From Methylomonas sp. (GTDB taxonomy: Bacteria > Pseudomonadota > Gammaproteobacteria > Methylococcales > Methylomonadaceae), in NCBI GenBank assembly GCA_026988195.1, contig JALSLS010000010.1:1-5155 (forward strand): DNA of 5,155 nucleotides, given 5' to 3'. The notes beneath the pieces are model-generated. The model saw only the letters and a list, made by a program, of their open reading frames with translations. It had not been told where the DNA came from and did no database searches. The translations under genes and the position numbers were made by a program. Shown piece by piece: positions 1 to 5,155 of this stretch (the stretch's first letter is position 1; each line of letters starts with the position of its first letter).

Positions 1-1
1 C

Positions 2-142
2 CCAGATAAAGGCATTGCCGAAATTATAATTGGTAAACAAAGAAATGGGCCTTTAGGAACTGTTCGCTTAACCTTTTTAGGGCAGTTTACCCGATTTGAG
101 AATTTTGTTGGTGATCCTTATTCTGCAGAGGATTATGAATGA
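2..142 (+). CDS. dnaB: Replicative DNA helicase DnaB, C-terminal end (partial)
   Basis: This is the last 46 codons plus stop of a gene that begins outside the window. The reading frame starts with PDKGIAEIIIGKQRNGP, followed by LGTVRLTF and then FTRFENF. This is the typical C-terminal end of the RecA-like domain of DnaB, the hexameric replicative helicase that unwinds DNA ahead of the replisome in the cytoplasm. The conserved KQRNGP segment lies in the extreme C-terminal part of the ATPase domain. The walker motifs are upstream and not visible. The TGA stop overlaps the ATG of alr in an ATGA arrangement, and the dnaB-alr order is also found in E. coli, which supports the call. Alternative RecA-fold proteins are unlikely given this ending. 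Confidence 0.95.
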   Translation, partial: PDKGIAEIIIGKQRNGPLGTVRLTFLGQFTRFENFVGDPYSAEDYE

Positions 143-1221
143 CACCCGCAACCTATGCAGAAGTGAATTTAGCCGCTGTAAAGCATAATTTAGCTCGCGT
201 TAGAGAATATGCACCAAATTCTAAAATTATGGCTGTTATTAAGGCTAATGCTTATGGGCATGGCTTATTACAAATTGCTAAAGCGTTAGAGGGAGTGGAT
301 GGAATTGCCGTTGCAAGAGTTGATGAAGCTGTACGTATACGAAAAGCTAAAGTTGAATGTCAAATTGTAGTCTTAGAGGGTTTTGTTTGTAAGCAAGAGC
401 TAGATGATTTAATCCAGTATAATTTGGGCTGTGTAGTTCACTCACCTGGCCAGATAGATATTTTAGAGTCCTATTCGGAGCAGGGGGTTGCTTCTGTTTG
501 GTTGAAGCTGGACTCAGGAATGAGCCGGCTTGGGTTTGTCCCTGATAAGTTCGCCTTAGCTTATCAGCGGCTGGTAAAGTGTTCACATGTTAAACAACCC
601 ATTTCTTTAATGACTCATTTCTCTAGTGCTGATGAGCTGGAAAGTGAAGTAACAAGGCAACAGATAAAGCAATTTAATGACTTTGTTAAAACCTTACCAG
701 GTGAAAAAAGTATCGCCAATTCAGCAGGTATTATGGCTTGGGAAGATTCAATCACAGATTGGGTGCGACCGGGTTTAATGTTATATGGAGTATCCCCTTT
801 CTCTAACCGTAGTGCTAAAGAGTTAGCACTGATACCTGTGATGAGTTTGTATTCTAGGTTGATTAGTGTAAAAACAATTAAAGCAGGTGAAAAGGTGGGT
901 TATGCAGGTACTTGGGTGAATAAAGCGGAAACTCATATAGGTGTTGTGGCAATAGGTTATGGAGATGGCTATCCCCGTACCGCAAAAACGGGAACACCTG
1001 TTTTGGTCAATGGAAAAAGAGTTCCTTTAGTCGGTCGAGTTTCTATGGATATGATTACGGTTGACCTAGGTTATCAGTCTGATAGTAAACCAGGTGACCG
1101 TGTTACTTTATGGGGGGCTGGTCTGCCTGTTGAAGAAGTTGCAGAGTATGCAGATACCATTCCTTATACGCTATTATGTGGTGTGACCCAAAGAGTAGAA
1201 ATTAAAAGTATTGGCCGTTAA
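139..1221 (+). CDS. alr: Alanine racemase (biosynthetic, PLP-dependent)
   Basis: The enzyme interconverts L- and D-alanine in the cytoplasm and so supplies D-Ala for peptidoglycan. At 360 residues it has the usual family length. The N-terminal TIM-barrel carries the PLP-binding lysine K35 in AVIKANAYGHG. K123 (the usual site of a carbamylated lysine) and R130 lie in WLKLDSGMSRLGF, and R210 is in WVRPGLMLYG. The C-terminal beta domain carries the second catalytic base Y255 in KVGYAGTW, then YGDGYPR (274-280) and SMDMITVD with M303. All expected catalytic residues are present, so it should be active. The ATG overlaps the dnaB stop by 4 bases and has an AGAGGA ribosome binding site at 127-132, 6 bases upstream, which suggests translational coupling to dnaB. 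The single-copy biosynthetic role is inferred from the dnaB linkage; a catabolic DadX role cannot be formally excluded. Confidence 0.97.
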   Translation: MTPATYAEVNLAAVKHNLARVREYAPNSKIMAVIKANAYGHGLLQIAKALEGVDGIAVARVDEAVRIRKAKVECQIVVLEGFVCKQELDDLIQYNLGCVVHSPGQIDILESYSEQGVASVWLKLDSGMSRLGFVPDKFALAYQRLVKCSHVKQPISLMTHFSSADELESEVTRQQIKQFNDFVKTLPGEKSIANSAGIMAWEDSITDWVRPGLMLYGVSPFSNRSAKELALIPVMSLYSRLISVKTIKAGEKVGYAGTWVNKAETHIGVVAIGYGDGYPRTAKTGTPVLVNGKRVPLVGRVSMDMITVDLGYQSDSKPGDRVTLWGAGLPVEEVAEYADTIPYTLLCGVTQRVEIKSIGR

Positions 1222-1774
1222 AAAGATCTAAAAAATCCTTAGCATTACTTTTAGGAATTCGAATAATCAAAGTAATATTTTCAGTGAACTCTTGTTTGAT
1301 AATAATGCCATCAAATTTCTTTAGCTGGTATTCAAAATTTTGTAGCTGAGGGTAATCAATAATATAAGGGATATCAGAATATTCAATATATTGGCTTATA
1401 GTACAGCCTTCAATGACTTTTCTGGCGCAGTTGCTGTATGCACGTGTTAAGCCGCCAGCGCCTAGTTTAGTGCCACCAAAATAGCGCACTACCACACATA
1501 ATAGATTTATTAAATCTTTACCAGCTAAGTGTTGAAATACTGGTTTTCCTGCAGTACCGCTGGGTTCGCCAGCATCATGAAATCGGGTCATAATACCTTT
1601 TTCAGTCTTTATACGATAGGCAAATACAAGGTGTGATGCGTCAGGGTATTGCTGTTGCAATTGGCTTAGGTGTAGAGTTGCTTCGCTTTCAGACTGGCAG
1701 GGAATAACTATACCAATAAAACGAGACTTTTTTATGACACCTTCAGTGATGAAGGTTTCTTTAACGCAATACAT
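1202..1774 (-). CDS. yigZ: YigZ/IMPACT family protein (UPF0029)
   Basis: A 190-residue protein of the YigZ/IMPACT family, close to the roughly 200 residues of E. coli YigZ. The N-terminal UPF0029 domain covers about residues 15-122 and contains the family signatures HDAGEPSGTAGKP (66-78) and VVVRYFGGTKLGAGGLTRAY (94-113). A smaller ferredoxin-like C-terminal domain (DUF1949 type) covers about 138-190. The eukaryotic relative IMPACT/YIH1 regulates the kinase Gcn2. The bacterial function is not firmly known, although the fold suggests nucleic-acid or ribosome interaction. The gene converges on alr and its last 20 bases overlap the end of alr, so no terminator can sit between them. The start has only a short AGGG motif very close to the ATG. 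It lies 72 bases after the membrane protein gene in the same direction and may be transcribed with it. Confidence 0.93.
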   Translation of the reverse strand: MYCVKETFITEGVIKKSRFIGIVIPCQSESEATLHLSQLQQQYPDASHLVFAYRIKTEKGIMTRFHDAGEPSGTAGKPVFQHLAGKDLINLLCVVVRYFGGTKLGAGGLTRAYSNCARKVIEGCTISQYIEYSDIPYIIDYPQLQNFEYQLKKFDGIIIKQEFTENITLIIRIPKSNAKDFLDLFNGQYF

Positions 1775-1846
1775 AACCCTATTATTTATGTGGGTAAGAG
1801 TAGAGGGCTAAATATTGATGGCTTGTACCATTGTTTGAAATTAATA

Positions 1847-2344
1847 TTAAAAGAGTATAAGGGTGAGTGCGTATGCACCGACATAAGTCATAATGAAATA
1901 GAAAGTGGATATGGTTAGACTGGCGGCTAAGTTTATAGACAGAATGCTTTTGATAATATAGGTTATCAAAATGAAGTCCCAGAGCATAAGTAACCCAAGT
2001 AAATAATAACTAAGGATATTTTCACTGACGGTTAGCCAAATAACAACGGGGACTCCAAAGAAGGCAACTACATTTTCACAAAATAAAACGGCCGTTGCAA
2101 TCTGTACGTAGAGGTGGGAGTTTTTATTAAGGAGTAAAATTAACCATACAAAGGCAAGCGTTAATGCTGTTTCAACAACAACTTCAAAAAAAGCTTCTGA
2201 AGGGTCAATCATGTTGGCTTGAATAAAAAGCTCAACAATGAAATAAAACCAAAGGTTTTGTTTGAAAAAATCAACCGACTTGGGTAAGTCAAGTGGGTTG
2301 ATCTTTAGTAAGCACAGCGGGAGGTACAATTTGAAAATATTCAT
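1847..2344 (-). CDS. Small multi-pass membrane protein, Yip1-like (uncharacterised)
   Basis: A 165-residue, strongly hydrophobic protein with four to five predicted membrane segments, at about residues 30-45, 55-72, 78-105, 109-134 and 138-164. The N-terminus is short and amphipathic (MNIFKLYLPLCLL, then the NPLDLPKS stretch) and probably lies on the cytoplasmic face. The length, four-to-five-helix layout and DLP-S motif near the N-terminus recall small bacterial proteins annotated as YIP1-like, but this resemblance is by eye and no function is known. It has no signal peptide, cofactor motif or transporter signature. No good Shine-Dalgarno precedes the ATG. The start was kept because the N-terminal helix reads as part of the protein; the next Met (M45) would remove the first membrane segment. 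The gene lies 58 bases downstream of the dynamin-like gene in the same direction, so the two may work at the same membrane (inference). Confidence 0.75.
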   Translation of the reverse strand: MNIFKLYLPLCLLKINPLDLPKSVDFFKQNLWFYFIVELFIQANMIDPSEAFFEVVVETALTLAFVWLILLLNKNSHLYVQIATAVLFCENVVAFFGVPVVIWLTVSENILSYYLLGLLMLWDFILITYIIKSILSINLAASLTISTFYFIMTYVGAYALTLILF

Positions 2345-2363
2345 AATTGCTTATTTTTTTTTT

Positions 2364-2369
2364 ATTATA
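2364..2369 (-). promoter_or_regulatory. Possible -10 element for the small membrane protein gene
   Basis: Read on the minus strand this is a perfect TATAAT, about 20 bases before the ATG of the membrane protein gene, followed by a run of ten A (T on the + strand at 2354-2363). No convincing -35 box is present at 15-18 bases upstream, and AT-rich DNA gives such hexamers by chance. It would let the membrane gene be transcribed separately from the dynamin-like gene. Confidence 0.25.
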
Positions 2370-2402
2370 GTTTTTTGGCTGAAGTCTAGTTGTTTAGGCA
2401 TG

Positions 2403-3749
2403 TTACTCTGAGGTGTCATGAGGAGAGTAATTACTAAATTGGTCATTTAGTTCCTGAACCATATCTTTACAGTTTTCTAATAGTTTATGAATTTTTAATC
2501 TAGTTTTTTTGTTTTTAGCAACTGACTCATTAATGGGAAGCAGTATTCGCCAGAAAGTAAGGCTTTTTTCAAAAAGTCCAGCTAAATTTTCGGTTAATAG
2601 TAGCTTTTTTTGCCTTTTCTTTAAATTCTTAATAATGAATTTTGCATGAACTTTTGCCATCATGAGGTGTAGAGGGGTTAAGAAGGCAATTAAAATAAGA
2701 AGGAAAACAGGGCCGATAATGGGGTCAAAAAGAATTTGTACAATACCCATAGAAATTTCAGCAAAAAGCATTAGGGTAACAATAAAACCTAAAATAATGA
2801 GTGTGGACATATTGATTCTGTCTTTCCAAGTCAATATTTGTTCTTCAACTTCAGGGGTATAGATGTCATTAATATCACGAATACTTTTTTCTAATGAATA
2901 AAGTACACGATAAGAACGATCATTTTCAATATTGGCTAAGCGCTGCTCAATTTCTAATAAGGCAGAGTCGGTCGCTGAATTTGAATTGTCTGATAAAACA
3001 ATAAACTGTCCTGTATGAATGCCGAGTTCGGCTAACCGTCTCTGCCAAGATGCAATGATTTCATTAGTTTTCTTAATATCAAGACTAATTTCGGAATGGT
3101 CAACCACAAAGATAAATTTATTAGTATCTTGTTTTAATACAATTTCTTTTACCGACTCTTCAATAAGTTCAGGCGGCGCTTCAAACAAATCAGTAAAGAC
3201 TAAAACAAGGTCAGACATATCAAGAATATGCTGGTTTAAAATAGATTGAACCGCTGGATCTATAGAGGCATTGAGCACTGGGGTGTCAACAAATAATTTG
3301 CCTTTTAGTCTTTCGCTATTAACGGTTTTTAATTCTAAATAAGCATTTACATGGTTTTCTTCGGTTGACTCAACTGACTGTATTTTTTGGCTTACTTGGA
3401 AAAAGGGGAGGCGGTGATCCGCATCTAATGCGGAGCCTGGGAGTGTGGCATTGGTTGCTTGAGGTGTGTACTGAAGAACCGTAAATTTATGATTAGATGA
3501 ATGGAGTGAGGTGTCTAAATAACGGTTAATAAATTCTGATTTTGCTGTCGAAAATCCACCGATTAAGCTAACGATTGGCCACCAAGAGCTTTTTGTCGCC
3601 GTTGTTTCGTCATCATCAATAAGCCCTAAGTCATACTCCAATTGGTCGAGCTGATGAAATGACTGGCTAGCTTTTTGTAAAATAGGATTAGCCGCTGAAA
3701 AATTTTTTTCTAGATTGATTAAGTGTTTGCTTACTGTTTTTTCAGCCAT
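2403..3749 (-). CDS. Membrane-anchored dynamin/EHD-like P-loop protein with degenerate G motifs
   Basis: A 448-residue protein. An N-terminal helical stretch (1-55) precedes a GTPase-like domain (about 57-275). The P-loop is GGFSTAKS (64-71) in a context like the dynamin/EHD GxFSTGKSxFIN, but the invariant Gly before the Lys is Ala69. The Walker B/G3 region is KLFVDTPVL (151-159), with D155, T156 and P157 but not the DxxG Gly. The G4 position, normally NKxD after two beta-strand residues, reads VVDHSE (215-220). T90 in KFTVLQY may be the switch I Thr. Two adjacent membrane segments follow (about 315-338 and 344-365, separated by FDP), then a very basic helix (369-383) and a coiled C-terminal tail, so both ends should be cytoplasmic. 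The ATG is supported by AAAAGG at 3758-3763, 8 bases upstream. Bacterial relatives remodel membranes by nucleotide-driven oligomerisation, but activity here is uncertain because the nucleotide-binding motifs are altered. I do not recognise a named family member. Confidence 0.72.
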   Translation of the reverse strand: MAEKTVSKHLINLEKNFSAANPILQKASQSFHQLDQLEYDLGLIDDDETTATKSSWWPIVSLIGGFSTAKSEFINRYLDTSLHSSNHKFTVLQYTPQATNATLPGSALDADHRLPFFQVSQKIQSVESTEENHVNAYLELKTVNSERLKGKLFVDTPVLNASIDPAVQSILNQHILDMSDLVLVFTDLFEAPPELIEESVKEIVLKQDTNKFIFVVDHSEISLDIKKTNEIIASWQRRLAELGIHTGQFIVLSDNSNSATDSALLEIEQRLANIENDRSYRVLYSLEKSIRDINDIYTPEVEEQILTWKDRINMSTLIILGFIVTLMLFAEISMGIVQILFDPIIGPVFLLILIAFLTPLHLMMAKVHAKFIIKNLKKRQKKLLLTENLAGLFEKSLTFWRILLPINESVAKNKKTRLKIHKLLENCKDMVQELNDQFSNYSPHDTSE

Positions 3750-3790
3750 CAGTGAAACCTTTTGATCTTTATAGTTATTGGTAGGTTTAG

Positions 3791-3829
3791 GCGCTCTTCA
3801 TTCGTTCAGAGTGAGGGAATGAAGAACGT
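3791..3829. repeat. Imperfect inverted repeat (hairpin) between the P460 and dynamin-like genes
   Basis: The arms 3791-3803 and 3817-3829 pair over 13 positions: nine consecutive base pairs nearest the loop, one C-A mismatch, two more pairs and a G-T wobble, around a 13-base loop. Neither side is followed by a T-run, so it is not a standard intrinsic terminator. It lies in the 187-base gap (3750-3936) downstream of the P460 gene and about 40 bases upstream of the dynamin-like start. It could be a factor-binding site, an mRNA stem in the 5' leader, or a dispersed repeat. The rest of the gap shows nothing I can name. Confidence 0.5.
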
Positions 3830-3936
3830 AGCTTAGGAGTATACACCGAGAAAGAGAGTAAATAAATACCAAGATAATCTAAGTTACTATCCTGTAAATA
3901 CTTAGTTGTATCTAGGACTGTTAAAAATACATTGCC

Positions 3937-4449
3937 CTAAGGAATTTTGGCTGGAATAGTAAAGACATAATCACTTTTTTTAACTTGTGAATGGCAGGTC
4001 AAACACTCTTGAGTAAAGGATTTGTCTTTACCATAAGGTTGTTGAGCCTCACCTTTCCAGCGTGCATATCCCCATCCACCTGTAGATTTGTATTTCTCTG
4101 CATTTTTAATCATAATTTCAGAATGTATAAACTTCCCAGGAATAATGGCTGATTTCCAGTCAGGGTGCTCAGTATTTTTCCAAACCAGTTTTGCCAAGGT
4201 ACTCCCTTTTGGCCAGGGATTGGTATTTCCTGATCTTGCCGCCTTTATAGCAATGCTATTACCTAAAATCACACGTTGAGTGTTGTTATCTGTACGGTAA
4301 GAGGAGGCGATAACCCTCCAGTTTTTCAAAGCGGCTGGGTATTGTATTCCGTTGGCAGTAGGGAGAATGCTCTTTGCATGCGTTGGTGTGATAGGGATTA
4401 ATATTGAAGTTATAAAAAGTAGCTTCATATGGGTTGATAAAATTTTCAT
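3937..4449 (-). CDS. Cytochrome P460 family protein, periplasmic mono-haem c-type
   Basis: A 170-residue precursor. Residues 1-25 form a signal peptide (hydrophobic core LLFITSILIPI, likely cleavage after THA at 23-25). The mature part starts with the family-type segments YPAALKNWRVIASSYRTDNN (37-56) and GNSIAIKAA, then SGNTNPWPKGSTLAKLVW (73-90), PGKFIHSEIMIKNAEKY (104-120) and GGWGYARW (124-131). The single haem motif is CLTCH (149-153) followed by KKSDYVFT, as in cytochrome P460. By eye K87 aligns with the lysine that cross-links to haem in Nitrosomonas P460 (context GTVTVKEL). Known members oxidise hydroxylamine or bind NO; the related cytochrome c'-beta lacks the cross-link. Substrate here is unknown. 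The start is ambiguous: M1 and M8 both lack a clear ribosome binding site, and M8 would give a more compact signal peptide. The gene is divergent from the DUF3014 gene. Confidence 0.9.
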   Translation of the reverse strand: MKILSTHMKLLFITSILIPITPTHAKSILPTANGIQYPAALKNWRVIASSYRTDNNTQRVILGNSIAIKAARSGNTNPWPKGSTLAKLVWKNTEHPDWKSAIIPGKFIHSEIMIKNAEKYKSTGGWGYARWKGEAQQPYGKDKSFTQECLTCHSQVKKSDYVFTIPAKIP

Positions 4450-4474
4450 ATTGGATTTTTACTTTTTAGATTTT

Positions 4475-4503
4475 AATTTAGATAAGTGAGAGCATAAGCT
4501 CAA
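4475..4503 (-). promoter_or_regulatory. Candidate sigma70-type promoter for the cytochrome P460 gene
   Basis: On the minus strand TTGAGC (4498-4503) and TAAATT (4475-4480) are separated by exactly 17 bases, each matching four of six consensus positions. The -10 box ends about 25 bases before the first ATG of the P460 gene. A small GAGC-ATAA-GCTC inverted repeat (4489-4500) overlaps the -35 box and could be a regulator contact or chance. The region is very AT-rich, so this is a moderate prediction. Confidence 0.4.
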
Positions 4504-4560
4504 GTGTTAAATTTGTAAATTGTTTTAGGTAACTAAAGTAAGATGATTTTTTAAGAGTGG

Positions 4561-4574
4561 TTGTTAATTAACAA
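4561..4574. promoter_or_regulatory. Perfect 14-bp palindrome TTGTTAATTAACAA upstream of the DUF3014 gene
   Basis: The two 7-base halves are exact reverse complements. The site sits directly before the ribosome binding site of the DUF3014 gene, 13 bases from its ATG. Its size and symmetry fit an operator for a dimeric regulator. It contains TTAATTAA, which is easily produced in AT-rich DNA, so function is only suggested. Confidence 0.35.
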
Positions 4575-4587
4575 GTAAGGAGCAATT

Positions 4588-5155
4588 ATGAGTCGATATG
4601 AGCAAAAGAATGAAAAAAATAATCTATTAATGCCTATTATGCTGGTTTTAGTTTTGGGTGCTGTTATTTTATGGGTCTTTGTGCAGAACCAGCAAAGTGG
4701 GACTGAAGATATTAGAACGATTGAGGTTCCTGAAGAAAAGCAAGTCAAGGTTTCTGATGTTTTATACCCATTAGCAACAGATGATTTACTGCAATCAAAT
4801 AATAAATTGGGTGCAGTAGTGAAGCTGGAACCAAAACATGTTCAAGAGGTTTTACCCACGCTTGAGCATAGTGATGAGTTTATTAGAGAGAGGCTGGCTG
4901 TAGTTTCAGAAGGGCTATTAAGTTGGGTTCAAGTTAATGAGGTTCTTAAAAAATATTTTTTGATTATTAATGATTTGTCTCAGAATCAAGTTGTGTTTAA
5001 GCACCGATCATTTATAAAACCACTAGAAAAAATAAGGGTTAAACAAGATTCTCAAGGGCTGTATCTTGCTAAAAGCAGTTATAAAAGATATGACAATTTA
5101 GCTAATGCAATAGCTGCAATCGATACGGATAAGGCAATACATTTTTATCTTATGT
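4588..5155 (+). CDS. DUF3014 family inner-membrane protein (partial, runs off the right edge)
   Basis: An open frame of 189 codons with no stop before the window ends. The start is well supported: TAAGGAG at 4576-4582 lies 5 bases before the ATG. A short charged cytoplasmic N-terminus (MSRYEQKNEKNN) is followed by one membrane segment (about 13-33), a linker rich in acidic residues and Val, and a periplasmic domain. From about residue 84 the domain resembles DUF3014: VLPTLEHSDEFIRERLA (88-104), LLSWVQVNEVLKKYFLIIND (110-129), FIKPLEKIRV (142-151), then SYKRYDNLANAIAAID (164-179). The C-terminal part, including the expected continuation after HFYLM, lies outside. The biochemical role of this family is not known; the layout says only that it is an N-terminally anchored, probably periplasmic-facing protein. 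It is divergent from the P460 gene with 138 bases between them. Confidence 0.82.
   Translation, partial: MSRYEQKNEKNNLLMPIMLVLVLGAVILWVFVQNQQSGTEDIRTIEVPEEKQVKVSDVLYPLATDDLLQSNNKLGAVVKLEPKHVQEVLPTLEHSDEFIRERLAVVSEGLLSWVQVNEVLKKYFLIINDLSQNQVVFKHRSFIKPLEKIRVKQDSQGLYLAKSSYKRYDNLANAIAAIDTDKAIHFYLM

Noticed and set aside
347..586. 79-codon open frame on the minus strand
   Set aside because: It lies wholly inside alr, which has full motif support, and its translation resembles no family I know.
1222..1258. Possible terminator stem for alr just after its stop (TCCTTA and TTAGGA arms)
   Set aside because: The arms pair with a central mismatch, have low stability and no following T-run, and lie inside yigZ.
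2345..2402. Possible intrinsic terminator around the ten-T run at 2354-2363
   Set aside because: No stable stem precedes the run on the + strand, and on the minus strand, where the genes lie, it reads as A.
2662..2862. 66-codon open frame on the + strand
   Set aside because: Antisense shadow of the membrane and linker part of the dynamin-like gene, with no ribosome binding site or recognisable protein features.
3019..3249. 76-codon open frame on the + strand
   Set aside because: Antisense shadow inside the GTPase domain of the dynamin-like gene.
4088..4279. 63-codon open frame on the + strand
   Set aside because: Antisense shadow of the cytochrome P460 coding sequence.
4551..4748. 65-codon open frame on the minus strand
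   Set aside because: It overlaps the start of the DUF3014 gene, which has a strong ribosome binding site and a membrane anchor.

Overview
The window is AT-rich DNA (well under 50% G+C by eye) from what looks like a gammaproteobacterium. Three things support this: the dnaB-alr gene order also seen in E. coli, a YigZ-type IMPACT protein, and a DUF3014 protein. A cytochrome P460 family gene is compatible with a methane- or methanol-oxidising lineage (Methylococcales or similar), but lineage is inference from gene content only.

Layout. Positions 1-142 hold the last 46 codons of the replicative helicase gene dnaB on the + strand. Its stop overlaps the start of alr (139-1221, +), a complete biosynthetic alanine racemase with all expected active-site residues. 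alr runs tail to tail into yigZ (1202-1774, -) with a 20-bp overlap. Next on the minus strand come a small multi-pass membrane protein with Yip1-like character (1847-2344) and a 448-residue membrane-anchored dynamin/EHD-like P-loop protein with degenerate nucleotide-binding motifs (2403-3749). After a 187-bp gap with an imperfect hairpin comes a secreted mono-haem cytochrome P460 family protein (3937-4449, -). A 138-bp divergent intergenic region separates it from a DUF3014 family inner-membrane protein (4588 to the right edge, +), which is cut off by the window end.

How the parts relate. dnaB-alr is a conserved housekeeping arrangement with probable translational coupling. The dynamin-like gene, the membrane gene and yigZ lie in the same direction with short gaps (58 and 72 bp) and may be partly co-transcribed. 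The dynamin-like/membrane-protein pair is the least understood part of the window and the best candidate for something undescribed, possibly acting on the inner membrane. The cytochrome P460 gene probably has its own promoter and would act in the periplasm on small nitrogen compounds such as hydroxylamine or NO. No RNA genes, insertion sequences, CRISPR arrays or other mobile DNA were seen, and no stretch over 300 bases lacks a gene.
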